A stretch of DNA of 22,769 nt from an uncultured Actinomycetes bacterium (GCA_937907435.1 CALCIA010000014.1:1-22769); one strand, 5' to 3'. Shown: positions 1 to 7,911, counted from the stretch's first letter. Translations and numbers: made by a program. Notes: a model not told the origin generated them from the letters alone.

Positions 1-6
1 ATCGTC

Positions 7-192
7 ATGCGCGGGCATAGCCGTTCGAAGAACGGCGTCGCTTCCGCTCGCCTATAGCCGTTCGAAGAACGGCGTCGCTTTCGCTCGCCTATGACCCGCG
101 CATCCATCTAAAAAGATGAGTCTCTTCAAGAAGGTGGATTGCCGGGTCAAAAGGGCGTTCACGCCCGTCTTCGAAGGGCTATGCCCGGCAAT
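7..192. repeat. Nested palindromic REP/BIME-like repeat block with a 37-bp tandem duplication
   Basis: A 37-bp unit (17-53) is repeated directly at 54-90 with one substitution (C44 versus T81). Each unit carries a perfect 7-bp inverted repeat (20-26 with 30-36, loop GAA; the second copy is shifted by 37). The outer arms 7-20 and 89-103 are also complementary apart from one bulge, so the whole block can fold as a long stem topped by two hairpins. A second palindrome follows: 138-146 pairs with 184-192 and encloses a small hairpin (about 153-166). Intergenic repeats of this style are familiar to me from Bradyrhizobium-type genomes. There is no coding potential. It lies just downstream of the metallopeptidase stop and could also act as a transcript 3' end or attenuator. 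Confidence 0.75.
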
Positions 193-224
193 GACAAGCC
201 TCGTTTCCGGCAAAGGCGAAAACG

Positions 225-980
225 CTAGTCCCTGACGCCGTAGCGGTGCAAATCATTGCCATGGACATCGAGCCATTTCTTGGCGCGCTCGGTCTGCGGG
301 CAGATTTTCCCGACCACGCGCCAGAACCGCGCGGAGTGGTTCATTTCGACCAGATGCGCCACTTCATGCGCGGCGAGATAATCCAGCACATAGGGCGGTG
401 CGAGAATCAGCCGCCACGAAAATGACAGTGCGCCCGCCGATGTGCACGACCCCCAACGGCTCGACTGGTCGCGGATCGAAATCCGCTTCACCTTCACACC
501 CAGCATCTCGGCGTAGTGGTTGGAAGCGCGCGCCAGTTCCCGCCGCGCCTCGCGCTTGAGGAAATCAAGCACACGGCGTTCGACGTACTCGACGCCACCA
601 GCCACACACAGAATCTTCTCGCCGCTGTCGCGCGTTTCAGCCCAAACAGTACCGCGTTCGCAGGCGCGATGAACGATCTTGTGCGCAACATGACGCAGCG
701 GCAGTGAAGTGCCGGGTGAAAATGGCGCAGCCTTTGGCAACCCGCCTAGACGCGCCGCGATCCATGCGCCATGACGCTGCGCAAAATCCTTCGCATCGGC
801 CAGATTGCCACGCGGAGGCATGGTCAGGATGGCTTCGCGGCGGCTCGGATGGATACGCAGCGTGTATCGCCTCGCGCGCCTGTGCCTTCGCAACTGAACC
901 GCGTAAATCGCAGAGCCGATTTTGATCGCAAGCGTGCGAGGCTCGGTGGGACGGCGATAAAGGAGGGCACGAAAAGCCAT
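225..980 (-). CDS. YgjP/DUF45-family M48-like zinc metallopeptidase
   Basis: This is a predicted soluble zinc-dependent metallopeptidase of the YgjP (DUF45, WrbP-like) family, whose physiological substrate is not established. With the chosen start it is 251 residues, close to the family's usual length of about 240. The C-terminal catalytic site reads HEVAH (H205, E206, H209), followed by the third ligand region NHSARFW (H215). The conserved family segment RDQSSRWGSC (170-179) precedes it. The frame is open upstream to 1181, but those extra 67 residues do not resemble the family, so I prefer the ATG at 980. No strong ribosome site is visible there, so the start is less certain than the gene. 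It is downstream of phaZ on the same strand but 338 bp away, so probably separate. The stop is TAG at 225-227, right beside the repeat block. Confidence 0.85.
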   Translation of the reverse strand: MAFRALLYRRPTEPRTLAIKIGSAIYAVQLRRHRRARRYTLRIHPSRREAILTMPPRGNLADAKDFAQRHGAWIAARLGGLPKAAPFSPGTSLPLRHVAHKIVHRACERGTVWAETRDSGEKILCVAGGVEYVERRVLDFLKREARRELARASNHYAEMLGVKVKRISIRDQSSRWGSCTSAGALSFSWRLILAPPYVLDYLAAHEVAHLVEMNHSARFWRVVGKICPQTERAKKWLDVHGNDLHRYGVRD

Positions 981-1318
981 GTCAGGAGATCCAGTGGCGA
1001 GAAGATGGCCCGGATTCTGCCATATCCGCCGCCAAGGAAATCCGCTTTGGCTAAAACAAATCATTTGCCCAATATCTCGTGGGGCTCGAGGGTTTCCGTC
1101 CCATATCAGGGGGCAAGGAACAAAGATTGGCTGTTCATTTTTATCCAAAAGCCGGGTTTCCTCGGCCTTCAACTTCGTCACTTTGATGCCACAGAATTTA
1201 ATCGCAGAAAATAATAAGGATTCAATAGCTTACGCCAAACGAGCCGCGCACGTCATCGCTCAGGGGCCAGAAATGGCCGTTAAATCGGCATTTCCTGCGA
1301 ATCTTGCTCGCAACTGGG
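981..1318. other. Intergenic region between phaZ and the metallopeptidase, no gene seen
   Basis: This 338-bp stretch is more AT-rich than its flanks (especially about 1040-1230). It contains open frames on both strands, but none has a recognisable product or good ribosome site. A 5-bp GAAA-loop hairpin sits at 1265-1278, just past the phaZ stop, without a T-run, so I do not call a terminator. It presumably carries the promoter of the metallopeptidase gene, which I cannot place. Confidence 0.5.
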
Positions 1319-2644
1319 CTATTCGGCGGCCGCTCTGGAACCTGCAGAAGCTGGAACCGAGACGATGAAATCGGCGATCCGCGGCAGGATTTCGGTGCGA
1401 AACCGCGAGCCATTGAAGACGCCATAATGGCCGACGCCTTTCTGCATGTAGTGCGCCCGCCGTTCCTCCGGAATCGAGGTGCAGAGGTCGTGCGCCGCCT
1501 CGGTCTGGCCAAGTCCCGAAATGTCGTCGTTCTCACCTTCCACCGTCATTAGCGCAACACGATGTATCGTCGACGGATCGACCGGCGTGCCGCGATGCAT
1601 CAGTTCGCCCCTGGGCAGAGAATGCTTCACGAACACCTCATCGACAGTCTGCAGATAGAATTCCGCGGTGAGATCCATCACCGCGAGATACTCGTCATAG
1701 AACTCGCGATGCTTGCCGACGAGATCGCCATCGCCCTTGACCAGATTGTCAAACAATCTCCTGTGTGCCTCGATATGGCGGTCGAAATTCAAGCTCATGA
1801 ATCCGGTCAATTGCAGAAATCCCGGATAGACATCGCGCATGAACCCGGGGTGCGGAAACGGTACCTTGCTGATGACATGGTTGCGAAACCACTCGATGCC
1901 TTTTTTGGCGGCGAGATTGTTCACCGCGGTCGGACTGCGCCGCGTATCGATCGGTCCGCCCATCAGGATCATCGATGCAGGCACAAAAGGATCGTTGTGC
2001 GCTTCCATCACCGAAACCGCCGCCAGCACCGGCACCGAAGGCTGACACACCGCGACGACATGCACATCGCTGCCCAGCACGTGCAGCATCTCGATTACGT
2101 AGTCGACGTAATCGTCCAGATCGAAACGCCCCATCGCGAGCGGCACCATGCGCACATCGGCCCAATCGGTGATGTAGACGTCGTGGTTGGGGAGGAAGGC
2201 TTCCACTGTGCCGCGCAGCAACGTCGCGTAGTGGCCCGACATCGGCGCGACGATCAGCACGCGCGGCTGCGGCTCATGCAGAGGCCGCAAAAACTTACGC
2301 TGGAAATGCAGGAGGCGGCAGAATGGCTTTTCCCAGACGGACCTGATTTCCACCGGCCTCGAGACGCCCTGCGCGTCAGTATGGTCGATGCGCCATTCCG
2401 GCTTGCCGTACCGGCGCGTCGTGCGCTCAAAGACCTCACAGCCTGCCGCGATCGATTTGCCGATCTCGGTGCTGGTCAGCGGATTGAGCGGGCTTTGGAA
2501 CATCAATTTGGTAGCGTCGGCGAAAGCGCGAGCCGGACTGAGAGATGCCTGCCCCATCTCGTACATCCAGTACATCGGGGAGACGGCAGGCGCGCCTACA
2601 TCCTGTGGCAAAGACGGCGGCCGCCCGAATTCTCCAATCGGCAT
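1319..2644 (-). CDS. phaZ: Intracellular polyhydroxyalkanoate (PHB) depolymerase
   Basis: PhaZ mobilises stored polyhydroxybutyrate on granules in the cytoplasm. The product is 441 residues with an alpha/beta-hydrolase core. The nucleophile elbow reads VAVCQPS with cysteine (C200 from the chosen start) where lipases have serine, as known for Ralstonia-type intracellular depolymerases. Candidate acid and base of the triad are D373/D374 in the VEGENDDIS segment and H406 in GVGHYGVF. I chose the ATG at 2644 because AAAGGA lies about 7 nt upstream on the minus strand. The frame stays open to 2689 but the extra 15 residues are unlike the family. It is transcribed divergently from the RegB-type kinase gene across 149 bp. 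That proximity fits a link between redox state and reducing-equivalent storage, but I see no defined operator. Confidence 0.93.
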   Translation of the reverse strand: MPIGEFGRPPSLPQDVGAPAVSPMYWMYEMGQASLSPARAFADATKLMFQSPLNPLTSTEIGKSIAAGCEVFERTTRRYGKPEWRIDHTDAQGVSRPVEIRSVWEKPFCRLLHFQRKFLRPLHEPQPRVLIVAPMSGHYATLLRGTVEAFLPNHDVYITDWADVRMVPLAMGRFDLDDYVDYVIEMLHVLGSDVHVVAVCQPSVPVLAAVSVMEAHNDPFVPASMILMGGPIDTRRSPTAVNNLAAKKGIEWFRNHVISKVPFPHPGFMRDVYPGFLQLTGFMSLNFDRHIEAHRRLFDNLVKGDGDLVGKHREFYDEYLAVMDLTAEFYLQTVDEVFVKHSLPRGELMHRGTPVDPSTIHRVALMTVEGENDDISGLGQTEAAHDLCTSIPEERRAHYMQKGVGHYGVFNGSRFRTEILPRIADFIVSVPASAGSRAAAE

Positions 2645-2793
2645 CGCGAATCCTTTCAATTTTGCGCTGCGATAGCATGATGGCGGCATTTCGCTGCGTC
2701 AATCCGCCGTATGGGGTGACCACTGGCTTTCTCCCCCTTAATCATGCCTTCCCAAGCACCCGGAACTTTCCGCAATCGAGGGTTGACGTATAA

Positions 2794-4125
2794 ATGATGG
2801 ACATGGGCGACACTCTCCACTCGGATTTCCGGCACCCTCGGCCGGATGTGCGTCTGCACACCATCCTGCGCCTGCGCTGGCTGGCAGTTCTCGGGCAGCT
2901 TGCAGCGATCTTCATCGTGGCGCAGGGCTTCGACTTTGAAGTTCCGGTCCTGCCCTGTCTCGTGGTCATCGGTCTTTCGGCGGGCCTCAACCTTGCCTTG
3001 CAAATCGCCTTCGCCCCGACGCACCGGCTCGATCCACTGTTTGCCGCCGCGCTGCTCGCCATGAACATCATCGAGCTTGCCGCGCTGCTGATGCTGACGG
3101 GTGGACTGCAGAATCCATTCTCGTTTCTGTTCCTCGTGCCGGTGCTGATCTCGGCGACGGCGCTGCCGACCCGCTACACCATCGCGCTCGGGCTGCTGGC
3201 TGCAACCTGCGCCACCATTCTCGGCTTCTTCCATCTGCCGCTGCCGTGGAACGGCGACGAGCCGCTGGTGCTGCCGCCGACCTACATGCTGGGCGTCTGG
3301 TTCTCGATCATCATGGTGCTGGTGGTAACAAGCCTCTACGCCTTCCAGGTGACCGAGGAAGCCCGCAAGCTCTTGGACGCGCTCGCCGCCACGGAACTGG
3401 TCCTGACCCGCGAACAGCACCTCACCCAACTCGACGGCCTCGCCGCCGCTGCCGCACACGAACTCGGCACACCGTTGTCGACCATCTTCCTGATCGCCAA
3501 CGAATTGCAGAACGCCGCGAAGGACCGGGCACCGGACGACCCGCTGATCGCAGACATCGCCGCCATTCGCGAACAGGCAAAGCGCTGCCGCGACATCCTC
3601 GCCAAGATTACCCAGCTTTCATCAAGCGGCGCGCCGTTCGACCGGATGCCGCTAACCAACCTGATCGAGGAGGTGGTGGCGCCGCATCGCGAATTCGGCA
3701 TCGACCTGAAAATTCGCATCGCCGATGGCAGCCCCCCCGAACCCGTCGGCTTGCGCAATCCGGCGGTGCTCTACGGCATTGGCAATCTCGTCGAGAACGC
3801 GGTCGATTTTGCCCGCGGCGCCGTCGAGATCAATGCCTGGTGGGACATGGAGCAGGTCAACATCGTGATCTCCGACGACGGCCCGGGAATCCCGCCCGAC
3901 CTCATGAAGAAGATCGGCGAGCCTTACCTCTCTCGCCGGGCGATCGGCGACAGCCGAAGTGGCCATCGCGGCCTCGGTCTCGGGGTCTTCATTGCCCGCA
4001 CCCTGCTGGAACGAACCGGCGCCAGGGTCGGTTTCTCCAACCGGCCCTTCCCGGACCATGGCGCGATCGTTACCATTTCCTGGCCACGCGAGCGCTTTGA
4101 AACCGGTGTCAGTGAACCTACTTAA
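2794..4125 (+). CDS. regB: RegB/PrrB/ActS/RegS-family redox-sensing histidine kinase
   Basis: This is a membrane sensor kinase of the global redox two-component system that controls respiration, carbon and nitrogen fixation and photosynthesis genes in alphaproteobacteria. The 443-residue protein has a hydrophobic N-terminal half (about 25-185, several membrane segments). It carries the family's quinone-site signature GGLQNPF (103-109), the H-box around AHELGTPLS with H222, the redox-switch cysteine C265 in KRCRDIL, the N-box NLVENAVDFA (331-340), and the G1 DDGPGIP (361-367) and G2 GLGLG (393-397) ATP-binding motifs. All key residues are present. An ATG doublet opens the gene, with GAGGG about 11 nt upstream of the first. 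The cognate regulator follows after 91 bp. Unlike in Rhodobacter there is no senC between them. Names vary by genus (RegS in Bradyrhizobium). Confidence 0.95.
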   Translation: MMDMGDTLHSDFRHPRPDVRLHTILRLRWLAVLGQLAAIFIVAQGFDFEVPVLPCLVVIGLSAGLNLALQIAFAPTHRLDPLFAAALLAMNIIELAALLMLTGGLQNPFSFLFLVPVLISATALPTRYTIALGLLAATCATILGFFHLPLPWNGDEPLVLPPTYMLGVWFSIIMVLVVTSLYAFQVTEEARKLLDALAATELVLTREQHLTQLDGLAAAAAHELGTPLSTIFLIANELQNAAKDRAPDDPLIADIAAIREQAKRCRDILAKITQLSSSGAPFDRMPLTNLIEEVVAPHREFGIDLKIRIADGSPPEPVGLRNPAVLYGIGNLVENAVDFARGAVEINAWWDMEQVNIVISDDGPGIPPDLMKKIGEPYLSRRAIGDSRSGHRGLGLGVFIARTLLERTGARVGFSNRPFPDHGAIVTISWPRERFETGVSEPT

Positions 4126-4216
4126 GGTCTAAGTTCGGGTGAGGCGTTCTGACGCATGAACCCGACATATTGCCGGATCAATTTGGAATAGGATGATCAT
4201 GGACAAAGGAAAAGCC

Positions 4217-4789
4217 ATGTACGCAGCCTCCCACTCGTCTTCCTATCAATTGCCTGTCGAGCCCGCGCCCCGCACGCTGCTGATCGTCGAGGACGACAAG
4301 GCCTTTCTTGAACGCCTGTCGCGCGCGATGGAGACCCGAGGGTTTACCGTCACGAGTTGTGACAACGTCCCCGAGGGTCTTGCGGCCATCGAACAGTCGC
4401 CGCCGGCCTTCGCGGTGGTCGATCTGCGCGTCGGCGACGGCAATGGGCTCGATGTCGTGGCGGCGCTGCAAAACAAGCGGCCGGATGCCCGTGCCATTGT
4501 GTTGACGGGTTATGGCAACATCGCCACCGCGGTGACCGCGGTGAAGCTTGGTGCGGTTGACTATCTCGCCAAGCCTGCGGATGCCGACGAGGTCGCAGCG
4601 GCCCTGCTCGCAGTCAGCGGCGCCAAGTCGGAACTTCCGCAGAACCCGATGTCTGCCGACCGGGTGCGATGGGAGCACATCCAGCGGATTTACGAGATGT
4701 GCGATCGCAACGTCTCGGAGACGGCGCGGCGGCTGAACATGCACCGCCGCACGCTCCAGCGCATTCTGGCCAAGCGCGCGCCGCGCTGA
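4217..4789 (+). CDS. regA: RegA/PrrA/ActR/RegR-family redox response regulator
   Basis: This is the DNA-binding partner of the upstream sensor kinase. The receiver domain (about 18-135) shows the acidic pocket EDD (25-27), phospho-acceptor D69 in VVDLRVGDGNG, T97 and K119 (LAKP). After a short linker, a Fis-type helix-turn-helix occupies about 165-186 (VSETARRLNMHRRTLQRIL), a very conserved stretch in this family. I chose the ATG at 4217 because AAAGGA at 4205-4210 is spaced 6 nt from it. Two ATGs at 4193 and 4199 are in frame but lack well-placed ribosome sites. The product is then 190 residues, near the family norm of about 180-185. An intrinsic terminator follows 27 bp after the stop, so the two genes probably form a self-contained unit. 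Confidence 0.95.
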   Translation: MYAASHSSSYQLPVEPAPRTLLIVEDDKAFLERLSRAMETRGFTVTSCDNVPEGLAAIEQSPPAFAVVDLRVGDGNGLDVVAALQNKRPDARAIVLTGYGNIATAVTAVKLGAVDYLAKPADADEVAAALLAVSGAKSELPQNPMSADRVRWEHIQRIYEMCDRNVSETARRLNMHRRTLQRILAKRAPR

Positions 4790-4816
4790 GCCAAACGTCA
4801 AATCCGAATTCGTCAT

Positions 4817-4849
4817 CCGGCCCGCCGCAACGCGGGCCGGAACTTTTTT
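4817..4849 (+). terminator. Rho-independent terminator after the response regulator gene
   Basis: A perfect 9-bp GC-rich stem (4817-4825 with 4832-4840) with a 6-nt loop is followed after 3 nt by six T residues (4844-4849). It ends the regBA transcript before the next gene. Confidence 0.85.
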
Positions 4850-4897
4850 GGGCCGCTCCGCGTTGCACCGGTGAATTCAGGGAGCAGCCGACGGTTC

Positions 4898-5128
4898 ATG
4901 CGCAAAGCCCGCCATATCGACATCTCGACGCGCCTCGAAGCCACCAAGCGCCTTGGCCTGCTTGAGGACTATCGCGTCGACTGGGACAAGCCGCTGGGCG
5001 CGCCCCGTGTCACCGTGCGCGGACGATCCGCCTATCCCGCCCAGATCACCAAAAATTATATCGTCGACCTTCTTGCCGAACTGGTGCCGGCGCGCGGGAT
5101 CGTCGTCACGCGACCCTCCAGAGCCTGA
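4898..5128 (+). CDS. Small conserved-looking protein of unknown function
   Basis: This is a basic 76-residue soluble protein that I do not recognise. There is no signal peptide, membrane segment or cysteine. The C-terminal half (ITKNYIVDLLAELVPARG) looks like an amphipathic helix. The first ATG with reasonable context is at 4898; AGGGA at about 4879-4883 is rather distant (14 nt), and a GTG at 4871 in the same frame is an alternative that would add nine residues. It begins after the regA terminator and its stop is only 18 nt before the heme-oxygenase start, so the two are probably co-transcribed. Its reading frame has codon bias like its neighbours, which supports it being real. Confidence 0.6.
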   Translation: MRKARHIDISTRLEATKRLGLLEDYRVDWDKPLGAPRVTVRGRSAYPAQITKNYIVDLLAELVPARGIVVTRPSRA

Positions 5129-5146
5129 GGCAACCGCGAGCGGGCC

Positions 5147-5704
5147 ATGATCCACGATCTCATCCGCGAAGCGACCCATACCTCGCACCGGCGGCTTGAC
5201 CTTGCGCTGTCGTGGCTTGACCTCAGCAAGCCGCGCTATTACGCGAGCTTCCTGCGCGGACAGGCTGAAGCGCTGTTTCCCATCGAGACCGCGCTGGAGC
5301 GCAACGGCATCGAGTTCATCCTGCCCGACTGGCCGCGCCGTGCACGGTCCGCGGCACTCGAACACGATCTGATCGTGATGGATGCGTCCTGCGATCCGTT
5401 ACCGGAGCCGCACTTCGACAATCCCGCGCAGATGCTCGGTACCGTCTATGTGCTGGAGGCGACCCGGATGGGCGCGCGGGTGATGCTGTCGCGTCTCGCG
5501 CAATATCCGGATTCCTGCTCGATCGGCGCGACGAAATATCTGCGCCATGGTTTCGGCCAGCGGCTGTGGCCGACATTTCTTGACGTGCTGGAAACCCATC
5601 CGGCCGCGCTGGCCGATCCACGATCCGTGGTGCAGGGCGCCGAGATCGCGTTCGGCATGTTCGAAAGCGCCCTGGTCCCCATCGTCAGCACCGCCGCCGA
5701 ATAA
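5147..5704 (+). CDS. Heme oxygenase family protein (biliverdin-producing type)
   Basis: The family opens heme to biliverdin, CO and iron, either for iron recovery or to make the bilin of bacteriophytochromes. The 185-residue protein has the N-terminal R-x2-T-x3-H-x2-LD pattern with H14 as candidate proximal heme ligand, and the distal-helix segment LGTVYVLEATRMGARVM (98-113). In canonical enzymes that segment reads like YVLEGSxLGG. Here the first and last glycines are alanines and an arginine and methionine are inserted in the motif, so catalysis is not guaranteed. No phytochrome, TonB receptor or heme transporter gene is nearby, so its job cannot be read from context. It follows the small unknown ORF by 18 nt and precedes an unrelated hydrolase by 71 nt. 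Confidence 0.8.
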   Translation: MIHDLIREATHTSHRRLDLALSWLDLSKPRYYASFLRGQAEALFPIETALERNGIEFILPDWPRRARSAALEHDLIVMDASCDPLPEPHFDNPAQMLGTVYVLEATRMGARVMLSRLAQYPDSCSIGATKYLRHGFGQRLWPTFLDVLETHPAALADPRSVVQGAEIAFGMFESALVPIVSTAAE

Positions 5705-5775
5705 TCCGCTAAACCGGCCCGGAATTCACCCGAGATTTCACTTGGCCAGCAGCGGAAAATACGCTTTGTGGCCGC

Positions 5776-6444
5776 ATGACCGAGCAGACCATCGAAGCGC
5801 CCAAAGCCGGCGCAAGCATCATTCCCGTCACACCGTTCCAGCAGAACTGCATGCTGCTGTGGTGCGAGCAAACCAAGAAAGCCGTCGTGGTTGATCCTGG
5901 CGGCGACGTGCTCGACATTCTCAACGCGATCAAGCAGGCCGACGTCAAGGTCGAGCACATCTGGCTCACCCACGGCCATGTCGACCATGTCGGCGGCGCC
6001 GCGGAATTGCGCGACCATCTCAAGGTGCCGATCACCGGTCCCCACATCGCCGACAAATTCCTGCTCGACCATGTCGTCGACAGCGCGCGGCGCTACGGCC
6101 TCACCGGCCTGCGTGATGTCACGCCCGATAGCTGGCTCAGCGAAGGCGACAGGGTCAGCGTCGGCGAGCTGACGTTCGACCTCCTGCATTGCCCCGGTCA
6201 TTCGCCGGGCAGCATGGTGTTCTTCAGCCCGGCCATGAAATTCGCGATCATGGGCGACGTGCTGTTCAACGGCTCGATCGGACGCACCGATTTGCCTGGC
6301 GGCGATCACGAGACGCTGCTGGCTTCGATCCGCGACAAGGTGCTGCCGCTCGGCGACGAGGTCGGCTTCATTTGCGGCCACGGCCCCGGCTCGACCATCG
6401 GCCAGGAGCGGCTGACCAACCCGTTCCTCACCGGCATGGCCTGA
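5776..6444 (+). CDS. Metallo-beta-lactamase-fold hydrolase (glyoxalase II / YcbL-like)
   Basis: This is a 222-residue cytoplasmic MBL-fold hydrolase. The binuclear metal site is complete: THGHVDHVGG (H66, H68, D70, H71), H142 in HCPGHSPGS, bridging D161 in MGDVLF, and H202 in GHGPGS. The compact length without a C-terminal substrate-binding helical domain matches YcbL-type type II glyoxalase-like proteins rather than classical GloB. A glutathione or other thioester substrate is plausible but not shown. The start ATG at 5776 has no evident Shine-Dalgarno. It is unclear whether it shares a transcript with the heme-oxygenase gene 71 nt upstream. Confidence 0.88.
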   Translation: MTEQTIEAPKAGASIIPVTPFQQNCMLLWCEQTKKAVVVDPGGDVLDILNAIKQADVKVEHIWLTHGHVDHVGGAAELRDHLKVPITGPHIADKFLLDHVVDSARRYGLTGLRDVTPDSWLSEGDRVSVGELTFDLLHCPGHSPGSMVFFSPAMKFAIMGDVLFNGSIGRTDLPGGDHETLLASIRDKVLPLGDEVGFICGHGPGSTIGQERLTNPFLTGMA

Positions 6445-6456
6445 TCGAACTTCAAC

Positions 6457-6656
6457 TCATCGCGGCCCTGAGGACAACGGCCCCGGAAGCATCGCCAGCG
6501 CCGTCATGTTCACGGCCTTGCACGCTGATGGCGCTCCCCATCAGCCGAGCGAACGATGTCGAAGATGCCGATCAGCCAGCCTTTCGACAGCGGATGGTAT
6601 AGCGATGGCTTCATCAGTTGACCAGAATCGCCGAATGGCTGAATTTCGGAATAGAA
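6457..6656 (-). pseudogene. Probable decayed remnant of a DUF3095 (adenylate-cyclase-like) gene
   Basis: The 329-bp gap after the MBL hydrolase gene has no intact gene. On the minus strand, however, a frame starting near 6656 reads FYSEIQPFGDSG, then LYHPLSKGWLIGIFDIVRS. In spacing and wording this resembles the N-terminus of DUF3095 proteins as I remember them (FYA..., YRPLPDDWLIGVADVVxST). The continuation expected in that family, RYKAVNMAGA, appears as CKAVNMTALAML (6522-6487) in another frame. The distance fits about one lost base between 6545 and 6523. The second frame stops at 6457-6459. Only some 60 residues of a protein of several hundred remain. The family identification is from memory and should be searched. 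Sequence from about 6660 to 6773 holds nothing I recognise apart from the upstream region of the next gene. Confidence 0.45.
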
Positions 6657-6773
6657 CGCCGTATCGCCACCTCGGCTCATCCGGCTTCGCTCCGGCTCAC
6701 GCTTGAGTCTCATTTGGATCATGCGGCTCGGTCTGCTACCAAGTCCGCCGCACCAACGATTGTGAGATCACGC

Positions 6774-7874
6774 GTGAGTGAACTGTTCGCACCCTGGCAG
6801 TTGGGTCAACTCGCTTTATCCAACCGCATCATCATTGCACCGATGTGCCAGTACTCCGCCGAGGACGGCAGTGCCACCGATTGGCACACGATCCACCTTG
6901 GCCATCTGGCACTGTCCGGCGCCTCGCTTCTGATTGTGGAAGCGACCGGCGTATCGCCCGAAGGCCGTATCTCACCGCAGGATCTCGGCCTGTACTCCGA
7001 CGCCAATCAAGCAGCGCTCGCGCGCGTCCTCAAGGCGGTGCGCACTTATTCGCCGATCAGGGTCGCCATCCAACTCGCCCATGCCGGACGCAAGGCATCG
7101 ACCAGGGTGCCGTGGGAAGGCGGCGAGCAGATCGCGGCCAACGAGAAGGACGGCTGGCAAACCGAGGCCCCCTCTGCACTGGCTTTCGCGGCAGGAGAAA
7201 ATCCACCCACCGCGCTCGATGCACAGGGACTTGCGCGCGTGCGCGATGATTTTGTGCGCGCAGCGAAGCGTGCAGCCTCCCTCGGTTTCGACGGCGTCGA
7301 GGTACACACGGCACACGGCTATCTGCTGCACCAGTTCCTGTCACCGCTGTCCAACGCACGCACCGATCAATATGGCGGCAGCCTGGAAAACCGGATGCGA
7401 TTTCCGCTCGACATCTACGACGCGGTGCGCGCGGCATTTCCGGCGGACAAGCCGGTCTGGGTTCGGCTCTCCGCAACCGACTGGGCGGATGGCGGCTGGG
7501 ATGTCGATGGTTCAATCACATTCGCGAAGGCGTTGAAGGCACGCGGCTGCGCCGCGGTCCATGTGTCCAGCGGCGGGCTGACGCCGGCACAGCAGATCAA
7601 ACTCGGCCCCGGCTATCAGGTCGCATTCTCCGAGCGGATCCGCGCTGAAGCGGGCATCCCCACCATCGCGGTCGGCCTCATCACCGAATCCCGGCAGGCG
7701 GAAGAGATTCTCGCCAAGGGTCAAGCCGACGCCATAGCGCTCGCACGTGCGGCGCTGTACGATCCACGCTGGCCGTGGCATGCCGCCGCTGAATTGGGCG
7801 ACCATGTTCACGCGCCACCACAATATCTGCGCTGCGCGCCGCACGGCCATTCGGATTTGTTCGAGACTCCCTGA
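6774..7874 (+). CDS. Old Yellow Enzyme family NADH:flavin oxidoreductase (YqjM/XenA class)
   Basis: This is an FMN-dependent ene-reductase with a TIM-barrel fold, reducing activated C=C bonds of enals, enones or nitro compounds. The natural substrate is unknown. The 366-residue product starts SELFAPWQLGQLALSNRIIIAPMCQYSAEDG; C25 and Y27 of the MCQYS motif identify the thermophilic-like/YqjM class. H178 and H181 in HTAHGYLLHQFLSP are the substrate and flavin histidines, followed by NARTDQYGGSLENR. Late barrel motifs (VGLIT, ARAALYDPRWPWHAA) are complete. I chose the GTG at 6774 because homologues begin at this point. The frame is open to an ATG at 6618, but those 52 residues overlap the relic region and do not resemble the family. 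Confidence 0.9.
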   Translation: MSELFAPWQLGQLALSNRIIIAPMCQYSAEDGSATDWHTIHLGHLALSGASLLIVEATGVSPEGRISPQDLGLYSDANQAALARVLKAVRTYSPIRVAIQLAHAGRKASTRVPWEGGEQIAANEKDGWQTEAPSALAFAAGENPPTALDAQGLARVRDDFVRAAKRAASLGFDGVEVHTAHGYLLHQFLSPLSNARTDQYGGSLENRMRFPLDIYDAVRAAFPADKPVWVRLSATDWADGGWDVDGSITFAKALKARGCAAVHVSSGGLTPAQQIKLGPGYQVAFSERIRAEAGIPTIAVGLITESRQAEEILAKGQADAIALARAALYDPRWPWHAAAELGDHVHAPPQYLRCAPHGHSDLFETP

Positions 7875-7911
7875 GAAGATCCACCGCGCGACAGAGGACG
7901 ACACCTGCAAG

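Noticed and set aside
1..200. CRISPR array suggested by direct repeats at the left edge
   Set aside because: There are only two adjacent copies with no spacer between them and strong internal palindromes, so it is a REP-type element.
1265..1278. Hairpin near the phaZ stop as a terminator
   Set aside because: The stem is only 5 bp and no T-run follows on either strand.
979..1368. Plus-strand 129-residue frame in the phaZ-metallopeptidase gap
   Set aside because: It overlaps the phaZ 3' end, has no ribosome site or family likeness, and its codon use is unlike the neighbours.
1562..2680. Plus-strand 372-residue frame opposite phaZ
   Set aside because: It is His/Arg-rich, without motifs, and exactly antisense to a strong phaZ call.
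2656..3459. Minus-strand 267-residue frame opposite the regB 5' half
   Set aside because: Its Gln/Arg/His-rich shadow composition has no family resemblance, and the kinase on the plus strand is certain.
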